Assembly (NCBI GenBank): GCA_036250195.1
Contig: JAVHZZ010000003.1
Span: 58,052,289 to 58,116,288 of the forward strand
DNA: 64,000 bases
Direction: 5' to 3'
From: Mixophyes australis
Lineage: Eukaryota > Chordata > Amphibia > Anura > Limnodynastidae
Shown: positions 10,505 to 21,559 of the stretch, piece after piece
Layout: every line of letters starts with the position of its first letter
Numbering within the stretch: the stretch's first letter is position 1
Made by a program: the position numbers and the translations under genes
Notes under the pieces: generated by a model
Database searches by the model: none
Seen by the model: the letters and a program-made list of their open reading frames with translations, nothing else
Told to the model about the DNA's origin: nothing

Positions 10505-11170
10505 AAACACAAGAGAGAAGGGGCGCCACACATAGTGCATTAAATGTGAAACACAATCGGTATGATCTCCACACGTGTATAATTCCCATAACAGAGGTTC
10601 ATCTGGTATTAGCTTGAATAATGTGCTGATATATCCCCTCTTAGTATCGATTGTAGTGGACCACTGGAACATAGAGAACCATGAAAGTGGCAGAGATTCC
10701 TCCCAAGGAAACAGCAATATGGCTCCGGAAAGCTAGAACTCAAAGATATCCACAATAGTATAATACCATCAAATAATGTAGTGCAACTGAAGTAATCACC
10801 ATTTATTAAAAAAACGAGGCACTTTGCCCCACTCTGCGGCTTAAGTAAAAAATGCCCGTACATAAAACACAAAATAAAACAGCTTATCTGTCCTCTCCTC
10901 ATACGTGGATGATAAGGGCGATTCTGGCCAGTACATCCCACACCTGCATACGACTCAGGAACAGCAAGCAGAATGTCACGATATTCCCGACGCGTTTCGT
11001 TCTCCAATAGCAGACTTTCTCAATGGGTCATCAGGGGATATATCAGCAAATTATTCAAGCTAATACCACATGAACCTCTGGTGCGGGAATTATACACGTG
11101 TGGAGATCATACCGATTGTGTTTCACATTTAATGCACTATGTGTGGCGCCCCTTCTCTCTTGTGTTTTAA
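10505..11170. mobile_element. Foldback element with ~145-bp arms, hammerhead-like boxes
   Basis: The left arm, about 10505-10650 (starting acacaagagagaaggggcgc), is the reverse complement of the right arm, about 11025-11170, with small indels and mismatches. The unique centre holds a CG-rich ccgacgcgtttcgt motif. Read on the minus strand, the region shows the box CTGATGA (11034-11028) and later GAAA (10998-10995) followed by CGCG. These are the two conserved core boxes of hammerhead ribozymes found in Penelope-like retroelements. The helix between the boxes is not well paired here, so activity is doubtful. It could be an inverted double copy of a retroelement terminal region. Confidence 0.7.
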
Positions 11171-11832
11171 GGGTTTCAAACAAAGTTACCCCAGTTTTCT
11201 AAGTGCCAAGGATAGGGATAAAAATGCACTAAAAGATCCACCCCCTCTCCTTGGCATTTCTCATTGTCTTTAATAGACAGTGCATGTGCACCCACACACT
11301 GTGTTTCTTAACTCTTGAAATGCTGAGGATAAGTGGGACACATCCTTAACACTTTATGGAGTCATGCAGAGGACAAGTCCCACTTGTGCTTAGCACTCAA
11401 AGGGTTACAAAAACATTTGCTGCCATTTTCTTACATTGATTGATCTAGAAATATATGTCAAGTGCTAGAAATAAGAAGTAAAAAGTTTGTTTCACTTCAG
11501 AAACATTTTAGTTGTTTTTGAAAATGCTGGAATCTAGATAACAATTCTCTATTGAGTTTAAAAGCAAAGATATAATATTCTAATAAAATAAAGCATATGC
11601 GCAAAAAAAACCTAATGGAAAATGTTCAGCATCCTAACATTTAAATAGCTATTTTCTGGTCAAGGTTGCTTTTTACCTGTCTATAGTTTATTTTATATTG
11701 TACAGGAGCATTTCTTGTGTTGCTTTACATTGTAGTTCACGTAGCCGCTGTTACATTTTATAATCTTTGCTGTTCTAAAGTGATATATTGTTTCCTGTAG
11801 GCTCTTTAGTTAGAAAACACAAAGTTGTTTAC
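11171..11832. other. SNTG2 intron, nothing recognised
   Basis: AT-rich intron between the foldback element and the next exon. No repeat or exon signal was recognised. Confidence 0.55.
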
Positions 11833-11890
11833 CTGGCTGATCTTTGAAGATTTTAGATATAACAACAGGCACTTTATGTTGTGATCCACC
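11833..11890 (-). CDS. SNTG2: SNTG2 exon, PDZ domain (GGSQHKVPVVISKIFKDQ)
   Basis: A 58-bp exon. On the minus strand the acceptor is tctttttcag and the donor GTAAAC. It starts in phase 0 and leaves one base (G) that joins the exon at 9928-9971. It encodes GGSQHKVPVVISKIFKDQP, which follows the GLGL carboxylate-binding loop of the preceding exon. The P-V-V-I-S-K-I-F run is characteristic of gamma-syntrophin PDZ domains, which bind C-terminal peptides of membrane proteins beneath the dystrophin complex. The donor is weaker than consensus, but the reading frame and family match are clear. Confidence 0.92.
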
Positions 11891-12367
11891 CTGAAAAAGA
11901 CACATTTATTAGCAAAATATACAATTAATTTCTACAACATAATCAACTGTCTTTATGAAACCAAAAATTGGTCAGTCCCCATAGCCACATTCTTCTTCAT
12001 GTGTCTCAAAACAAAATTGTGTCTTAACACTTTCCTAACAGTCTGCCACGTCCCGTGAAAATTATGGTGGTACAGTAACCACACATTCCTGTTGATGACA
12101 CTGAGCTATGTTACAGCATATGGATCCAGGTGCTTGGAGTAGCGATCTAAGACTGCCGTGTCAGGTCCATGTGAACTGTATCTAACAATACTAAAGTGCA
12201 TGGAAAACCTGCACCATCTGCCACTTAGGTGAAAAAGGTTACAAAAAATCATATCAATCCTGGCCTGTCTCTTACAAGAGATGAGCAAATCGAACCCTCC
12301 AAAGATGAAATTTTAAAGTATTTCTTGATTTCATTCTGATAATTATTTATTATGGATAATTATTTAG

Positions 12368-12398
12368 ACAGAGAGAGAGAGAAAGAGAGAGAGAGAGT
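12368..12398. repeat. (GA)n microsatellite
   Basis: About 30 bp of gagaga with one aa interruption. Confidence 0.9.
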
Positions 12399-12518
12399 AA
12401 TTTTTCACTCATATATTGCAGTAGGTCTGGTCCAAAAACTTTTAACATAATCGGCATACTATTCAAATATGACATATATATTAAGTGCATAACTAAAAAA
12501 GGTGATCTGTGAAACATA

Positions 12519-12691
12519 GGGGTAAATTTACTAAACTGCGGGTTTGACAAAGTGGAGATGTTGCCTATATCCACCAATCAGATTCTAGTTATCATTTTTT
12601 TAGTACATTCTGCAAAATGACAGCTAGAATATGTTTGGTTTCTATAGGCAACATCTCCACTTTTTCAAACCCGCAGTTTAGTTAATATACC
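12519..12691. mobile_element. Palindromic MITE, family A copy 2
   Basis: Starts ggggtaaatttactaaactg and ends in the complementary arm tttttcaaacccgcagttta. It is flanked by TA on both sides (cata...catag), which fits a TA target duplication. Length and inner CCAATCAGATTCTA motif match copy 1. Confidence 0.85.
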
Positions 12692-13304
12692 TCATAGTGC
12701 AAATTTAAAAAGAAAAACCTGAAAAACAATGCTGACTAACACCCCTTTAGCTTCCTTTCTTTCAATTCACACCACAGAAAACCTTGCTGGACAGGAAATT
12801 CAGGAAGGAAAGGCTGTTAAACCAGCAAATTAACAAATTTGTTTCATAATTATTGGGATCAAATTTGGAGAATCTGTCAAGAATTTAATTTTGAAAGATG
12901 ATATCTACTAGCAACCTACGATCTGAACAGACTGTATTTCCCTATTTTTACTTTCGTTCCACACACCGCAGTTTAAAAATAACAACTCCCCTACCTCTCC
13001 CTTACGCTCTCTTCCAGTCTGTTTAAACCGGTATTTAAACATAAAATGTAAACAAACTGTATATTTCATTATTTCATTCAACTCTGCATTATACCACTTT
13101 GATTTATAAACACCTCTGGTTTTTGTACATCCGATGGAAAAAGCTGAATATTAATTTTATTACTGTAGGATTGATCAATCATCTTTTCAATAACGAGTAA
13201 CACTGCCAGACATACATGAAGTACTCTTCATTACTTTTTGATTATTTTAAACACAGGATTATTCTAGACAGTTATTAAGAAGAAAACAATGAATAAATTG
13301 ATAC
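12692..13304. other. SNTG2 intron, nothing recognised
   Basis: No exon-like or repeat-like signal was recognised in these 600 bp. Confidence 0.5.
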
Positions 13305-13361
13305 CTTAATGCTTAGACCTAATCCTCCAACGGGGTCTCTGTGAAGTGTAACAGCTCTGCG
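13305..13361 (-). CDS. SNTG2: SNTG2 exon, PDZ start (RRAVTLHRDPVGGLGLSIK)
   Basis: A 57-bp exon of 19 codons, phase 0 at both ends. On the minus strand the acceptor ends ttaaag and the donor reads GTATCA. It encodes RRAVTLHRDPVGGLGLSIK. The G-L-G-L motif is the carboxylate-binding loop of a PDZ domain, and the preceding basic strand is typical of syntrophins. It joins the exon at 29632-29769 upstream (17 kb intron) and that at 11833-11890 downstream in an unbroken frame. The GLGL loop is intact. Confidence 0.93.
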
Positions 13362-13388
13362 CTTTAAAAAATTGGAAAAAAAATACAA

Positions 13389-13495
13389 TTTAGGTAAGTA
13401 TTTATATATTACTATTTCCATATTTTCAACTGCATATCTTCATTTGCAAATGAGATTAGAAGTAATATGTGTTTTTCTTACTTTTCTAGGGTAAA
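13389..13495. repeat. Dispersed duplicate of 9255-9390
   Basis: Shares the ordered blocks ttaggtaagtatttata, actatttccatattttcaac and tttgcaaatgagattagaag with the segment four kilobases away. It begins about 30 bp from the SNTG2 exon's acceptor. Confidence 0.65.
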
Positions 13496-14156
13496 TGATC
13501 ACAATGACATTCATATAAAGATATACATGTTAATGTGCATGCACAAGTATGTTGCAAATTATTTAGGTGAAAACTTTCTCTATTAACCGGACACAGTTAT
13601 AATGTAAGACATGTCTACTTCATTTCCCAAATATTGACGAATATAAGAGGCACACAAGAGGGACAATTCAAAACTCTGGGGAAGTAACACTACTTTTTAA
13701 GACAATGCATCTATTTTTAAACTGAACAGAATATAATTCAGTCTTCACTGCCTACATAAACCTGCTCAGGAGCAGGGGATGGCTGGCATATGCCCTCTGC
13801 CCCCCAGCCCTGCCAATCCCTGTTCCGGAGCGTGGTCAACAACAACAACTCCACTGCTGCAAACAATGTATTGAGCAACCTACACACCGGTTCAATTCAG
13901 CAGAATTCTGGGGTTATTCTGTTGTTCTATGACACCTAATATCCCTTTATCAGGGTATAAATACAAGAGCAGCAACTCTCCATAAAAACCCACAGTAAAT
14001 AAAAGATTTACCCATATGTGTAAGGCATACTTGCCAACTCTCCCGGACTCCCGCATCTGCCCATTTCCTAGTGAAGTGGCAAAAGCAACACAACAAAAGG
14101 TGCTTGCAATAAAATCATGAGAGCAATGCAGCATACAGTATGTGATGAAAGAGATG
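13496..14156. other. Intron with one orphan hAT-type end
   Basis: Mostly unremarkable intron. At 14028-14060 the sequence gcatacttgccaactctccc matches the terminal repeat of the hAT element at 24535-25151, but no partner end follows, so it is a fragment. Confidence 0.55.
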
Positions 14157-14164
14157 GGTTAGAG

Positions 14165-15249
14165 CAGCGGTAGCCAACCACTCGTGGCTCTAGAGTTACA
14201 TGTGGTTCTTTGAGCTTTGAAATGTGGCTCCTGGCTGGGATCATCAATGAAGTATAGTGTTCTAGGTGCCGGCAGGGGCTGATTGGAAAACACTCAGCTG
14301 CTCGACTGACCAAGAGCAACCATGTCTTGTGACCTCCTCTACACAATGTAGGGAGGTCACGGTGTCAGAGACAATCAGATCAGGAAAGGAAGAGGAGAGA
14401 GTGTAGTGTGCTCTTCCTCCTTCATCCTTGTGAGCTCCAGCAGCTAAGGGCTGGAGGTGGGAGAGGTAAGTAAGGGGCATGTAAGATCTGTGAAGAGGCT
14501 AATGGGCAAGTAAGGAGATGTGATGGCATTTGGGGAGATATGATAGAATGTGTGAATGTTTATTAGTATGTGTGGAGGTCTGATGGCATGTATAGGGCAT
14601 TTGGGTAGATCTGATGGCATGTGAGGAGGCTGATGGGCATATAAGGGGCATGTGGGGAAATCTTTTGGCCTATAATGGGCATCTGATGGCATGTAGGGAG
14701 GCTGATCGGCATGTAAGGGGCATGTGGGGAGGTCTGATGGCATGTAAGTGGAAATGTGGGGAGGTCTGATGAACCTTTTGGAGAGGTCTGATGGGCAAGT
14801 GGGAATATCTGATTAGCATATCTGGTTCATGAGGGTAGATTTGATGGTATTTAGAGCAACTGATGTGCATGTAAGGGGCATATGGGGAGATCTCATGGCA
14901 TGTGGGAAGATTCAATGGGCATATAAAGAGGTCAGAGGGGAACGTTAAAAGGTCTGAATGATTGAGGTTGAAGTAGCAGTTTGAGCTACTGTGAAGAGAC
15001 TATTAGTAGCTCTGTGAACCTTCCTCCAATGGACACAGCAGCGAGATAAAAGCTATACTGGTTTGATGATTATTCTGAACATTTTGGCAATGTGTTTGAA
15101 TATTTTCTTTTTCACTTAGCTAGATATTGTAAGTTATGTTATATTTTCAATGTATGTGTGTAAGATATGTCTGCGCCTGTAAAGTTGGCTGTTTGTGGAA
15201 CCTATAGATATTCTTTGGCTCTTGGTCTCCGACTGGTTGGCCACCCCTG
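14165..15249. mobile_element. hAT-type DNA transposon with 8-bp TSD
   Basis: Ends are cagcggtagccaacca on the left and tggttggccacccctg on the right, inverted to each other with two mismatches, and start CAG/end CTG as in hAT elements. A perfect 8-bp direct repeat, ggttagag, flanks it (14157-14164 and 15250-15257), which is the hAT target-site hallmark. The element is 1085 bp with no transposase frame, so it is non-autonomous. Its middle has expanded into a minisatellite. Confidence 0.88.
14460..14945. repeat. Degenerate minisatellite inside the hAT element
   Basis: About 480 bp of irregular units built from gatggcatgt, ggggcatgtggggagg and tctgatgg. Unit lengths vary (roughly 20-45 bp), so the array is old or slippage-prone. 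Open frames across it on the minus strand are repeat artefacts rich in MPSDLPTCP-type peptides. Confidence 0.75.
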
Positions 15250-15257
15250 GGTTAGAG

Positions 15258-16569
15258 TGTAAAATCACTACATCATTTTCAAGTGTAAAGTTGTTACATT
15301 AAAAGACAATAAGACAAAAGTAGCACTGAAACCATAAACAAAGACATATCGATAAAAAATAACTGTAAAACTAGGAATATAGAAAGATACTTTTTGCAGC
15401 TTTCATTTGAACACGATAAGGAATATTATATCTACCATATTATAAAGATTGTTTTTAATTATTTAAATCTGACCCAATAGTGAATGTGGTTTTCAGCATG
15501 AAAACAAATGTTAAAAAAAAACTTTTGTGTGCTTATGACCTGGTTGGGTGTAAGTGTAGCTGGGTGTATGTGCGCCGGGATGTAAACAGTATTTGCTACT
15601 GCTGTAGAGCTGGATGCCTCTTTTTATATTTTCACATGCATAAAGCTAGTTTATAGTAACCAGTATTATCCCACATAATAGTTTGCCATTAGCAAAGGAG
15701 TGATTTGTACAGTATTTCTTTACCCACAACTCCTGGGGTGACATTTAATCATTACTTATTGGTTCTGTGATAATATGCTGGTTGGTGTAAACTAGTTATT
15801 AGCATGTGAATATCTATTAGAGGATAGTTCTATTTTAGTGGAGACCTCTTAGAAGAAATAGAACCTTTCATGTATAGTCTGTCAAACACTTTCCTTCACA
15901 ACGTGTTGTTTTAGGCAATAGTTTGCCTTACAAATGTGCGGAATTATTTTAACTGTTGTATACCAGTAGTTTTCAGGTAGGAGTTTACTATTGAACTATT
16001 TTATCTATGTCAGTTATAAAGTCGCTTTTGACAATGTAACATTGTGAAAGGTTAATGAGCATTTTCATTTTCATTCGAGGTCTGTTGCTGCAATGAAAAA
16101 GAAAATTATTAAATGGCCATATATTCATAACTGCAATCAAGTCCATTGTCTTTGGTTTTTATCCCGCCAGGCTCTCCACTGTGGCTTCAGGGAAGGTTTT
16201 ATGTAACAACTTTAAGATCAACTAATGAAGGTTAGTTTATTCTTTTCATTAAATGTCATATTGTATGTGCAATGAGCTTTGTGTTAAAGACAATAGTGAG
16301 AATTTTGTTGTCTGCCTTCATAACAAAAATGTGGTTCTGCTTTTACACAATAGCATGGAAAATGGTTACATTATATAAAATATTGCATAAGATTACCAAA
16401 AATAGGCAATACAGTATACTCATTTATAGAATTAAATGCAAGTACATAAAAAGCACTAAGAACATGGTAGTGACCAGAAGTAGGAAATGTGGAACAACAG
16501 ATACATACATATGCAAAGCTTCCATCAGAAACTATGGGGCGCAGTACTAATTAATCTGACATGCCGTAC
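15258..16569. other. SNTG2 intron, nothing recognised
   Basis: AT-rich sequence with no recognised gene or repeat. Confidence 0.5.
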
Positions 16570-17271
16570 ATGCCTTCTCCCTCTTCATTGCACATGCACC
16601 CCATCCCTCGTCATAGTATATGCCCCCCTTTCTCATCATAGTAAATGCACTCCTCCCTTATCATAGTATAAGCCCCCAACCTCATCATAGTAAATGCACC
16701 CCTCCCTCATCATAGTATATGCCCCCTTCTTCATAATAGTACATGCATCCCTCCCTCTGCACAATGCATGCCTCCCCTCCCTCATCATAGTATATGCCCC
16801 CCCTTACTCATCATAGTACATGCCTCCCCTCTGTCTCATCATAGTACATGCACCCCCTCCCTCATCATAGTATAGTGCCTCCTTACTCATCACAGTACAT
16901 GCCACCCCCCTCCCTCATCACAGTACATGCAACCCCCTCCCTCATCATAGTATATGCCCCCCTTCCACATCATAGTACATGCCCCCTTGCTCATCATAGT
17001 ACATGCATAACCTTCCTCATCATAGTATATGTCCCCCTCCCTCATCATAGTACATGCTCCCCCTCCCTCTGCACATTACATGCACCCCCTTCCTCCTCAT
17101 AGTAAATGCACCCCACCCTTATCATAGTACATGCACCCCTCCCTCTGCACAATACATGCCTCCCCTACCTCATCATAGAATATGCCCCCCTTACTCATCA
17201 TAGTACATGCCTCTCCCCTCCCTCTGCACAGTACATGTCTCCCCTCCCTCATCATAGTATATGCCTCCCAT
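16570..17271. repeat. Minisatellite, left part (about 29-bp unit)
   Basis: Repeats of ctccctcatcatagtaYatgcMccc with variants (ctctgcacagtacatgc). Longer blocks recur: a stretch near 16741-16835 returns near 17138-17230, giving a higher-order period of about 400 bp. The array is interrupted at 17272 by a hAT insertion and resumes at 19684. Confidence 0.9.
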
Positions 17272-19683
17272 CAGTGTCGGACTGGCCTGCCGGGTAGCCG
17301 GGGTATCCCCCGGGAGGCCCTGTTGCCTGATAACCCCGCCCTCTTTGTTGGTGGGGCGGAGCAGAGAATTACTGAGTTGCGGTCAGTCTACATATGAAAC
17401 GGAGACTGTGAAACTAATAAATCCCTCCCTACAGCCAACACGTGAGAACACTTCCTGCTCCCAGACAGAAATGCTGCCCAGTGACACAGATCTCAGATTA
17501 CTCCTTCTGCTGTAGTTGCAGGCGTCCTGTAGTCATAAAGTTGCCGTCCTAACTGCAGTGTGAGTCCGTGTAATCAGTAAGTGTAATAAATCGTGCAAAC
17601 TTCTCTAGAACTCAACACTGTGTGACCTCGGAGGGAGGGAGATAAATTAGAATGGCTTCATGGTGATATACGTCTTCAGTGCCTCTATAAAAGGATCCTA
17701 TTGCAGCTGACCAATGAATGGATTCCTAATTAACTAGTACCAAATTCACTGTTTATCTCATGTTCCATGTTTATTTGTTTTCAATCAATTTTAGGACTCT
17801 TCCCTATAGAAGCATATCTTAATCAGAATAAAATACATTGAGACAGTTAGGTCCTTATAGGATTGCATCTGCTACATGATTTAATATTAATGTTTTGCTT
17901 TTGTCCTTTGTAGTGGCATTAGATTATTATTGATTGTACATTTTGTGGATAGATCATTTTTTAAAATCCTGTTTTTATTTGCCAGTGTCTAGAGTGTAGG
18001 GAGTGTGATTAGATTTATGTAATATTTTAAATGTGCATATATTTTTATGCTAATAAATTTGTGGTTTCTATAGTGCTTCATGGATATATTAATTTTTAGT
18101 CTATACCCTTATATTGTGGTTTTCATATGATGAATGGTTGATCTCTAGTGCTGTATTATAGCATTTGTTTTCTGTGTACACTATGATGGGAGAGAACACT
18201 AACCACAAAGAATGGACAGCACACAGAGGGGGAGTGTAAGGGAAATGGGAGCAGATGGACACAGAGGGTATAGCCTTGCATTTAATATGTATCTGTCCCT
18301 AGTGATAAAAAGCATCTAAAATGAATTTAAACTATCAAGTTCCTAGAAGCTGCAGGGGGCCCTGGCGGAAACCAGGACACCATTCACTTACATCTCCCAT
18401 ATCGACACTTCTTGATTTATACTTTGACAACTGATTTCTACAGTGTATATGAAGGTTACCACATTTGATGTATGTGCGAAAAAATATTTGTGTAACGTCA
18501 TGATAAACTGAAAATAAACCATGGCCCTAGCAAAACTGCGCGGTGCCATTTCATCATCCACTGTCATCCAATTCACTGCAGTGCTCCCAAAAGGACTGGA
18601 TTTTCTCCCTGAGCCATTGTTATTAATTTGGAGTATGGCTTCCTGAGGCTTTCCACTTTCTGCTTAGGCCCTTACAGATTTTATAATAAACGTCCACGTA
18701 CCTCTTCATAGTCCCATTTTTGGTGAGACAGTCGAAATGTTCAGTTCCCTAAAGTTTGTGACTTTGCTGTGACCAGTGCATGTTTGAATCAGGAAGTGAC
18801 TTGGACAGATAGGAGGAGTAGCTATCAGTGATGGGGCTTATTTTGTTCCAATTGATATGTACAAATGTTAGGAGGTGTAGGTCTGTGTGCATGTGTGCCA
18901 ATATTTGCCATGTGTATACTGGCATATATGTATGTTAGTTGCTTTTAGCCCTGTGTTGCGATGGTGCAAGCACAAGAGTGTTGTGTATCAATTGATGTCT
19001 ATTACTGTCTAATTTGTTGAAATGCCTTGTTTTGGGCAGCACTGTGGCTCAGTGGTTAGCATTTCTGCCTTACAGCACTGGGGTCATGAGTTCAATTGCC
19101 GACCATGGCCTTATCTGTGGGGAGTTTGTATGTTCTCCCTGTGTTTGCGTGGGTTTCCTCCGGGTGCTCCGTTTTCCTCCCACACTCCCAAACTAGTAGT
19201 TTAAATGGCTGCAATTAAATTGACCTTGGTGTCTTTTGGTCTGTTTCTGTTTATGTTAGGGAATTTAAACTGGAAGCTCCAATGGGGCAGGGACTGATGT
19301 GAGTGAGTTCTCTGTACAGCGCTGCGGAATTAGTGAAACTATATTAATAGCTGATGACGATTGATTGTATTCAATTCATCCCTCCCATTCCCCTGTCTCC
19401 CATGTCTCACACAGTGCCCTCCATGCTGCATTTGCTCCCCTTCACTTACCTTCCTATTGACTTCTTTCTTCTATTCTGTCTTGTCCGTCGCGGCTCCTCA
19501 CTGCAAATGTCCACTTTTTTTTTATGGACCATACTATGGTGCTATACGTTGTCTTCCATGGGCTGACCCCATCCCCTTTAATGACTGACCACAACCCCTG
19601 TTACAGTTGGCCACACCCCATTGTAGTGGGCCCCTACCGCTGCATTTCCCCCGGTGGGCCCTTCATGTCCCAGTCCGACACTG
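17272..19683. mobile_element. hAT-type element inserted in the minisatellite
   Basis: The 14-bp perfect inverted ends are CAGTGTCGGACTGG on the left and CCAGTCCGACACTG on the right. The flanking 8-bp direct repeat cctcccat (17264-17271 and 19684-19691) is exact. Length is 2412 bp, including a tRNA-headed SINE at 19034-19365. No transposase motif was recognised in the interior, so it is probably non-autonomous or deeply decayed. Confidence 0.9.
19034..19365 (+). mobile_element. tRNA-headed SINE, inside the hAT element
   Basis: The head gggcagcactgtggctcagt and the later gagttcaattgcc correspond to the A and B boxes of a pol III promoter as in tRNA genes. The body (gtttgtatgttctccctgtg, tgggtttcctccgggtgctc) is shared with copies at 19850, 27560 and 44081. 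The end resembles the common tail but is decayed (actatattaatagctgatga). Confidence 0.88.
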
Positions 19684-19846
19684 CCTCCCATACTCATCAT
19701 AGTACATGCCTCCCCTCTGTCTCATCATAGTACATGCACCCCCTCCCTCATCATAGTATAGTGCCTCCTTACTCATCATAGTACATGCCTCCCCCCTCCC
19801 TCATCAGAGCACATGCACCCCTCCCTCATCATAGTATAGTATTAAC
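19684..19846. repeat. Minisatellite, right part
   Basis: Resumes after the hAT insertion. About 130 bp here nearly equals the stretch around 16805-16925, showing that the array was one block with longer-range duplication before it was split. Confidence 0.9.
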
Positions 19847-19849
19847 CTA

Positions 19850-20010
19850 CTAATATGTTTTTGGAGCGTGGGAAGAGACTGGAGCACTCGGAGGAAACCC
19901 ACACAAACACGGGGAGAACATACAAACTCCACACAGATAAGGCCATGGTAGGAAATCGAATTTATGACCCCAGTGTTGTGAGGCAGGTGCTGTTGTGACA
20001 GTGGTGCCAC
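19850..20010 (-). mobile_element. tRNA-headed SINE, minus strand, 3'-truncated
   Basis: Reverse complement of the SINE head and body: the tRNA-like head lies near 20010 and the truncated end near 19850 (aacctactaatatgtttttg). The LINE-like tail is missing. Confidence 0.8.
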
Positions 20011-20215
20011 CTAGACCAACTCTTAGATACATTGTAGAAACAGAGCTGGTCAGTAAGTTTGTGCAGCATGCAGAAGCATGTGGTATTCGCCCTGCATAAA
20101 GTGCAACATGGTTTATTTGGCAGCAAATCCAGCACCCAAACAAAATTTGCATCTAACTCTGAATCATCTCCAAAAGAATTTAATAGTTCTTCAGATAAAC
20201 TTTTAAAGGGATTAG

Positions 20216-20636
20216 GGGGTAAATTATCAAGGAGCGATTTTGCAAATCCAGCTATTTTGTCGGTAGAGTTGAAACTCGCAGATGTATGAACCTGAGATAT
20301 CATGTAAAATCGCCAGTGATGTGTTTCTGTCAAAAGTGCTATTTCCAAAATCGATAGAGATCAAACTCCTGACAGGGGTCCGCCGAAAAAAACTAGTGGG
20401 CCTACATCTAGGTACAACCATCCCAGTGCTGAAAGCACTAGGGCTCTTTCTACACCTCTGGGCGGTGGGTGTAGGGTAATAACAGCGATCATTGTGTTAC
20501 AAAAACAAATGGACGCCATTTTGTTTTGTGGAAGTACAAGTCCCAGCCAGCCAGGGAGCCCTAAACAGTTTGGGCATGCTGATACTTGTATAACTACAAG
20601 CACCAGCATACCCATGGCAACCAGGGCCAGGATTGG
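20216..20636 (-). repeat. Unnamed 1-kb repeat, family R, partial
   Basis: Minus-strand copy of the element at 22755-23777 and 33010-34112. Shared landmarks are an end reading tgata.atttacccc (here ggggtaaattatcaa), the phrase caaaacaaaatggcgtcca, the phrase ctacacccaccgccca, and inner repeats of the form gcatgctggtgcttgtagtt. Its other end meets the chromovirus LTR at about 20636. Confidence 0.75.
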
Positions 20637-21547
20637 CGTGACTTCAGCTAGAGGTGCGGAGTCTAACAAGTGAAAGGTATTCGCCAGTGATTCCCACAAG
20701 GGAATATGGACTTCGCGGCTTCCACTTGCAGGTCGCGGCCCCCTAGGGAAGTTCCCAACGAATCACAAGAGAGTGAGCGTAGTATTAGGTAGATAATAAC
20801 CCACTGGAAGGGTAGAGGCACCGGAGATCTGAGAACTAGAGTTGCACCGATAAATACCACTAGGGAGTGATACTAAGGATGGTCAGCAGTGTTTCCACTA
20901 GGAAGTGAGTAGTAGGGATGCTCTGCAGTGTTGCCACTTGGAAGTGGTTAGAGGAATTGTTCCGTAGCGTAGTCACTTGGGAGTGAATAGGAGAGATGAT
21001 CTGCAGCATTACCACTTGGGAGTGGTTTTAGATGTAATGTTCTGTAGCATTGCCACTTGGAAGTGGTTAGAGGAAATATTCTGCAGCGTCGTCACCTGAG
21101 AGTGATTTAGCAGAGATAATCTGCAGCATTGCCACTTAGGAGTGGTTTTAGATACAATGTTTCAGTAACGTTGCCACTTAGAAGTGGTAGCCGAGAGGAT
21201 CTGCACCGATGAATCCCAGAGAAGCAGGAACACTGGGTTGAAAAGCACAGGAGCTGTTTCCACATCTGTAGTCAGGAACTGATGAAAGAACCAGCACAGA
21301 GTTCAGGTTAGAAGGCAAGATATAGTGCAGTTCCAATTAGGTGGCCAATAGGGAGCAGCAGAGGGAAAGAAAAAGGCTGACAGTTCTGCGCATGCGCAGA
21401 ACCGCTAAGCGCCGAGGAGAGAGAGAGGCAGCGCTGGAGGACACAGCAGCGTGGAATCAGGTAATGGCTTGGCGGGGAAGGAGCAGGGGAGCAGAGACTA
21501 CACACGCCGGCTTCCAGGGGGACACAGCAGGAGTCCGCCGTGTGACA
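20637..21547 (-). mobile_element. Chromovirus 3' LTR (minus strand)
   Basis: On the minus strand the LTR starts TGTCACACGGCGGACTCC at 21547, right after the chromodomain coding region and a purine-rich stretch. The far end is placed at 20637, where family R resumes; that end is uncertain. The LTR contains a CG-rich gcgcatgcgcagaa palindrome near 21390-21406 and a 40-bp tandem array. Confidence 0.65.
20880..21190. repeat. 40-bp tandem array with 120-bp higher order, in the LTR
   Basis: The motif ccacttggRagtg recurs at about 20895, 20934, 20973, 21012, 21053, 21092, 21132 and 21174, a step of 39-42 bp. Every third unit is most alike (for example 20934 with 21053, and 21012 with 21132), so there is a trimer higher-order unit of about 120 bp. 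Confidence 0.85.
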
Positions 21548-21559
21548 GTACCTCCCTCT

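Noticed and set aside
14262..14915. Several overlapping minus-strand frames with MPSDLPTCP-type repeats
   Set aside because: They run through the minisatellite of the hAT element, so the peptides are repeat artefacts.
16848..17297. Frames with HHSTCPL repeats
   Set aside because: They are translations of the 29-bp minisatellite.
19055..19110. Genuine tRNA gene
   Set aside because: The A and B boxes belong to SINE heads; no cloverleaf with a proper acceptor stem was seen and the body continues into SINE sequence.
19014..19204. 60-codon frames with VVSISALQHWGH and LRGFPPGAPF text
   Set aside because: Common chance frames of the tRNA-headed SINE, not a gene.
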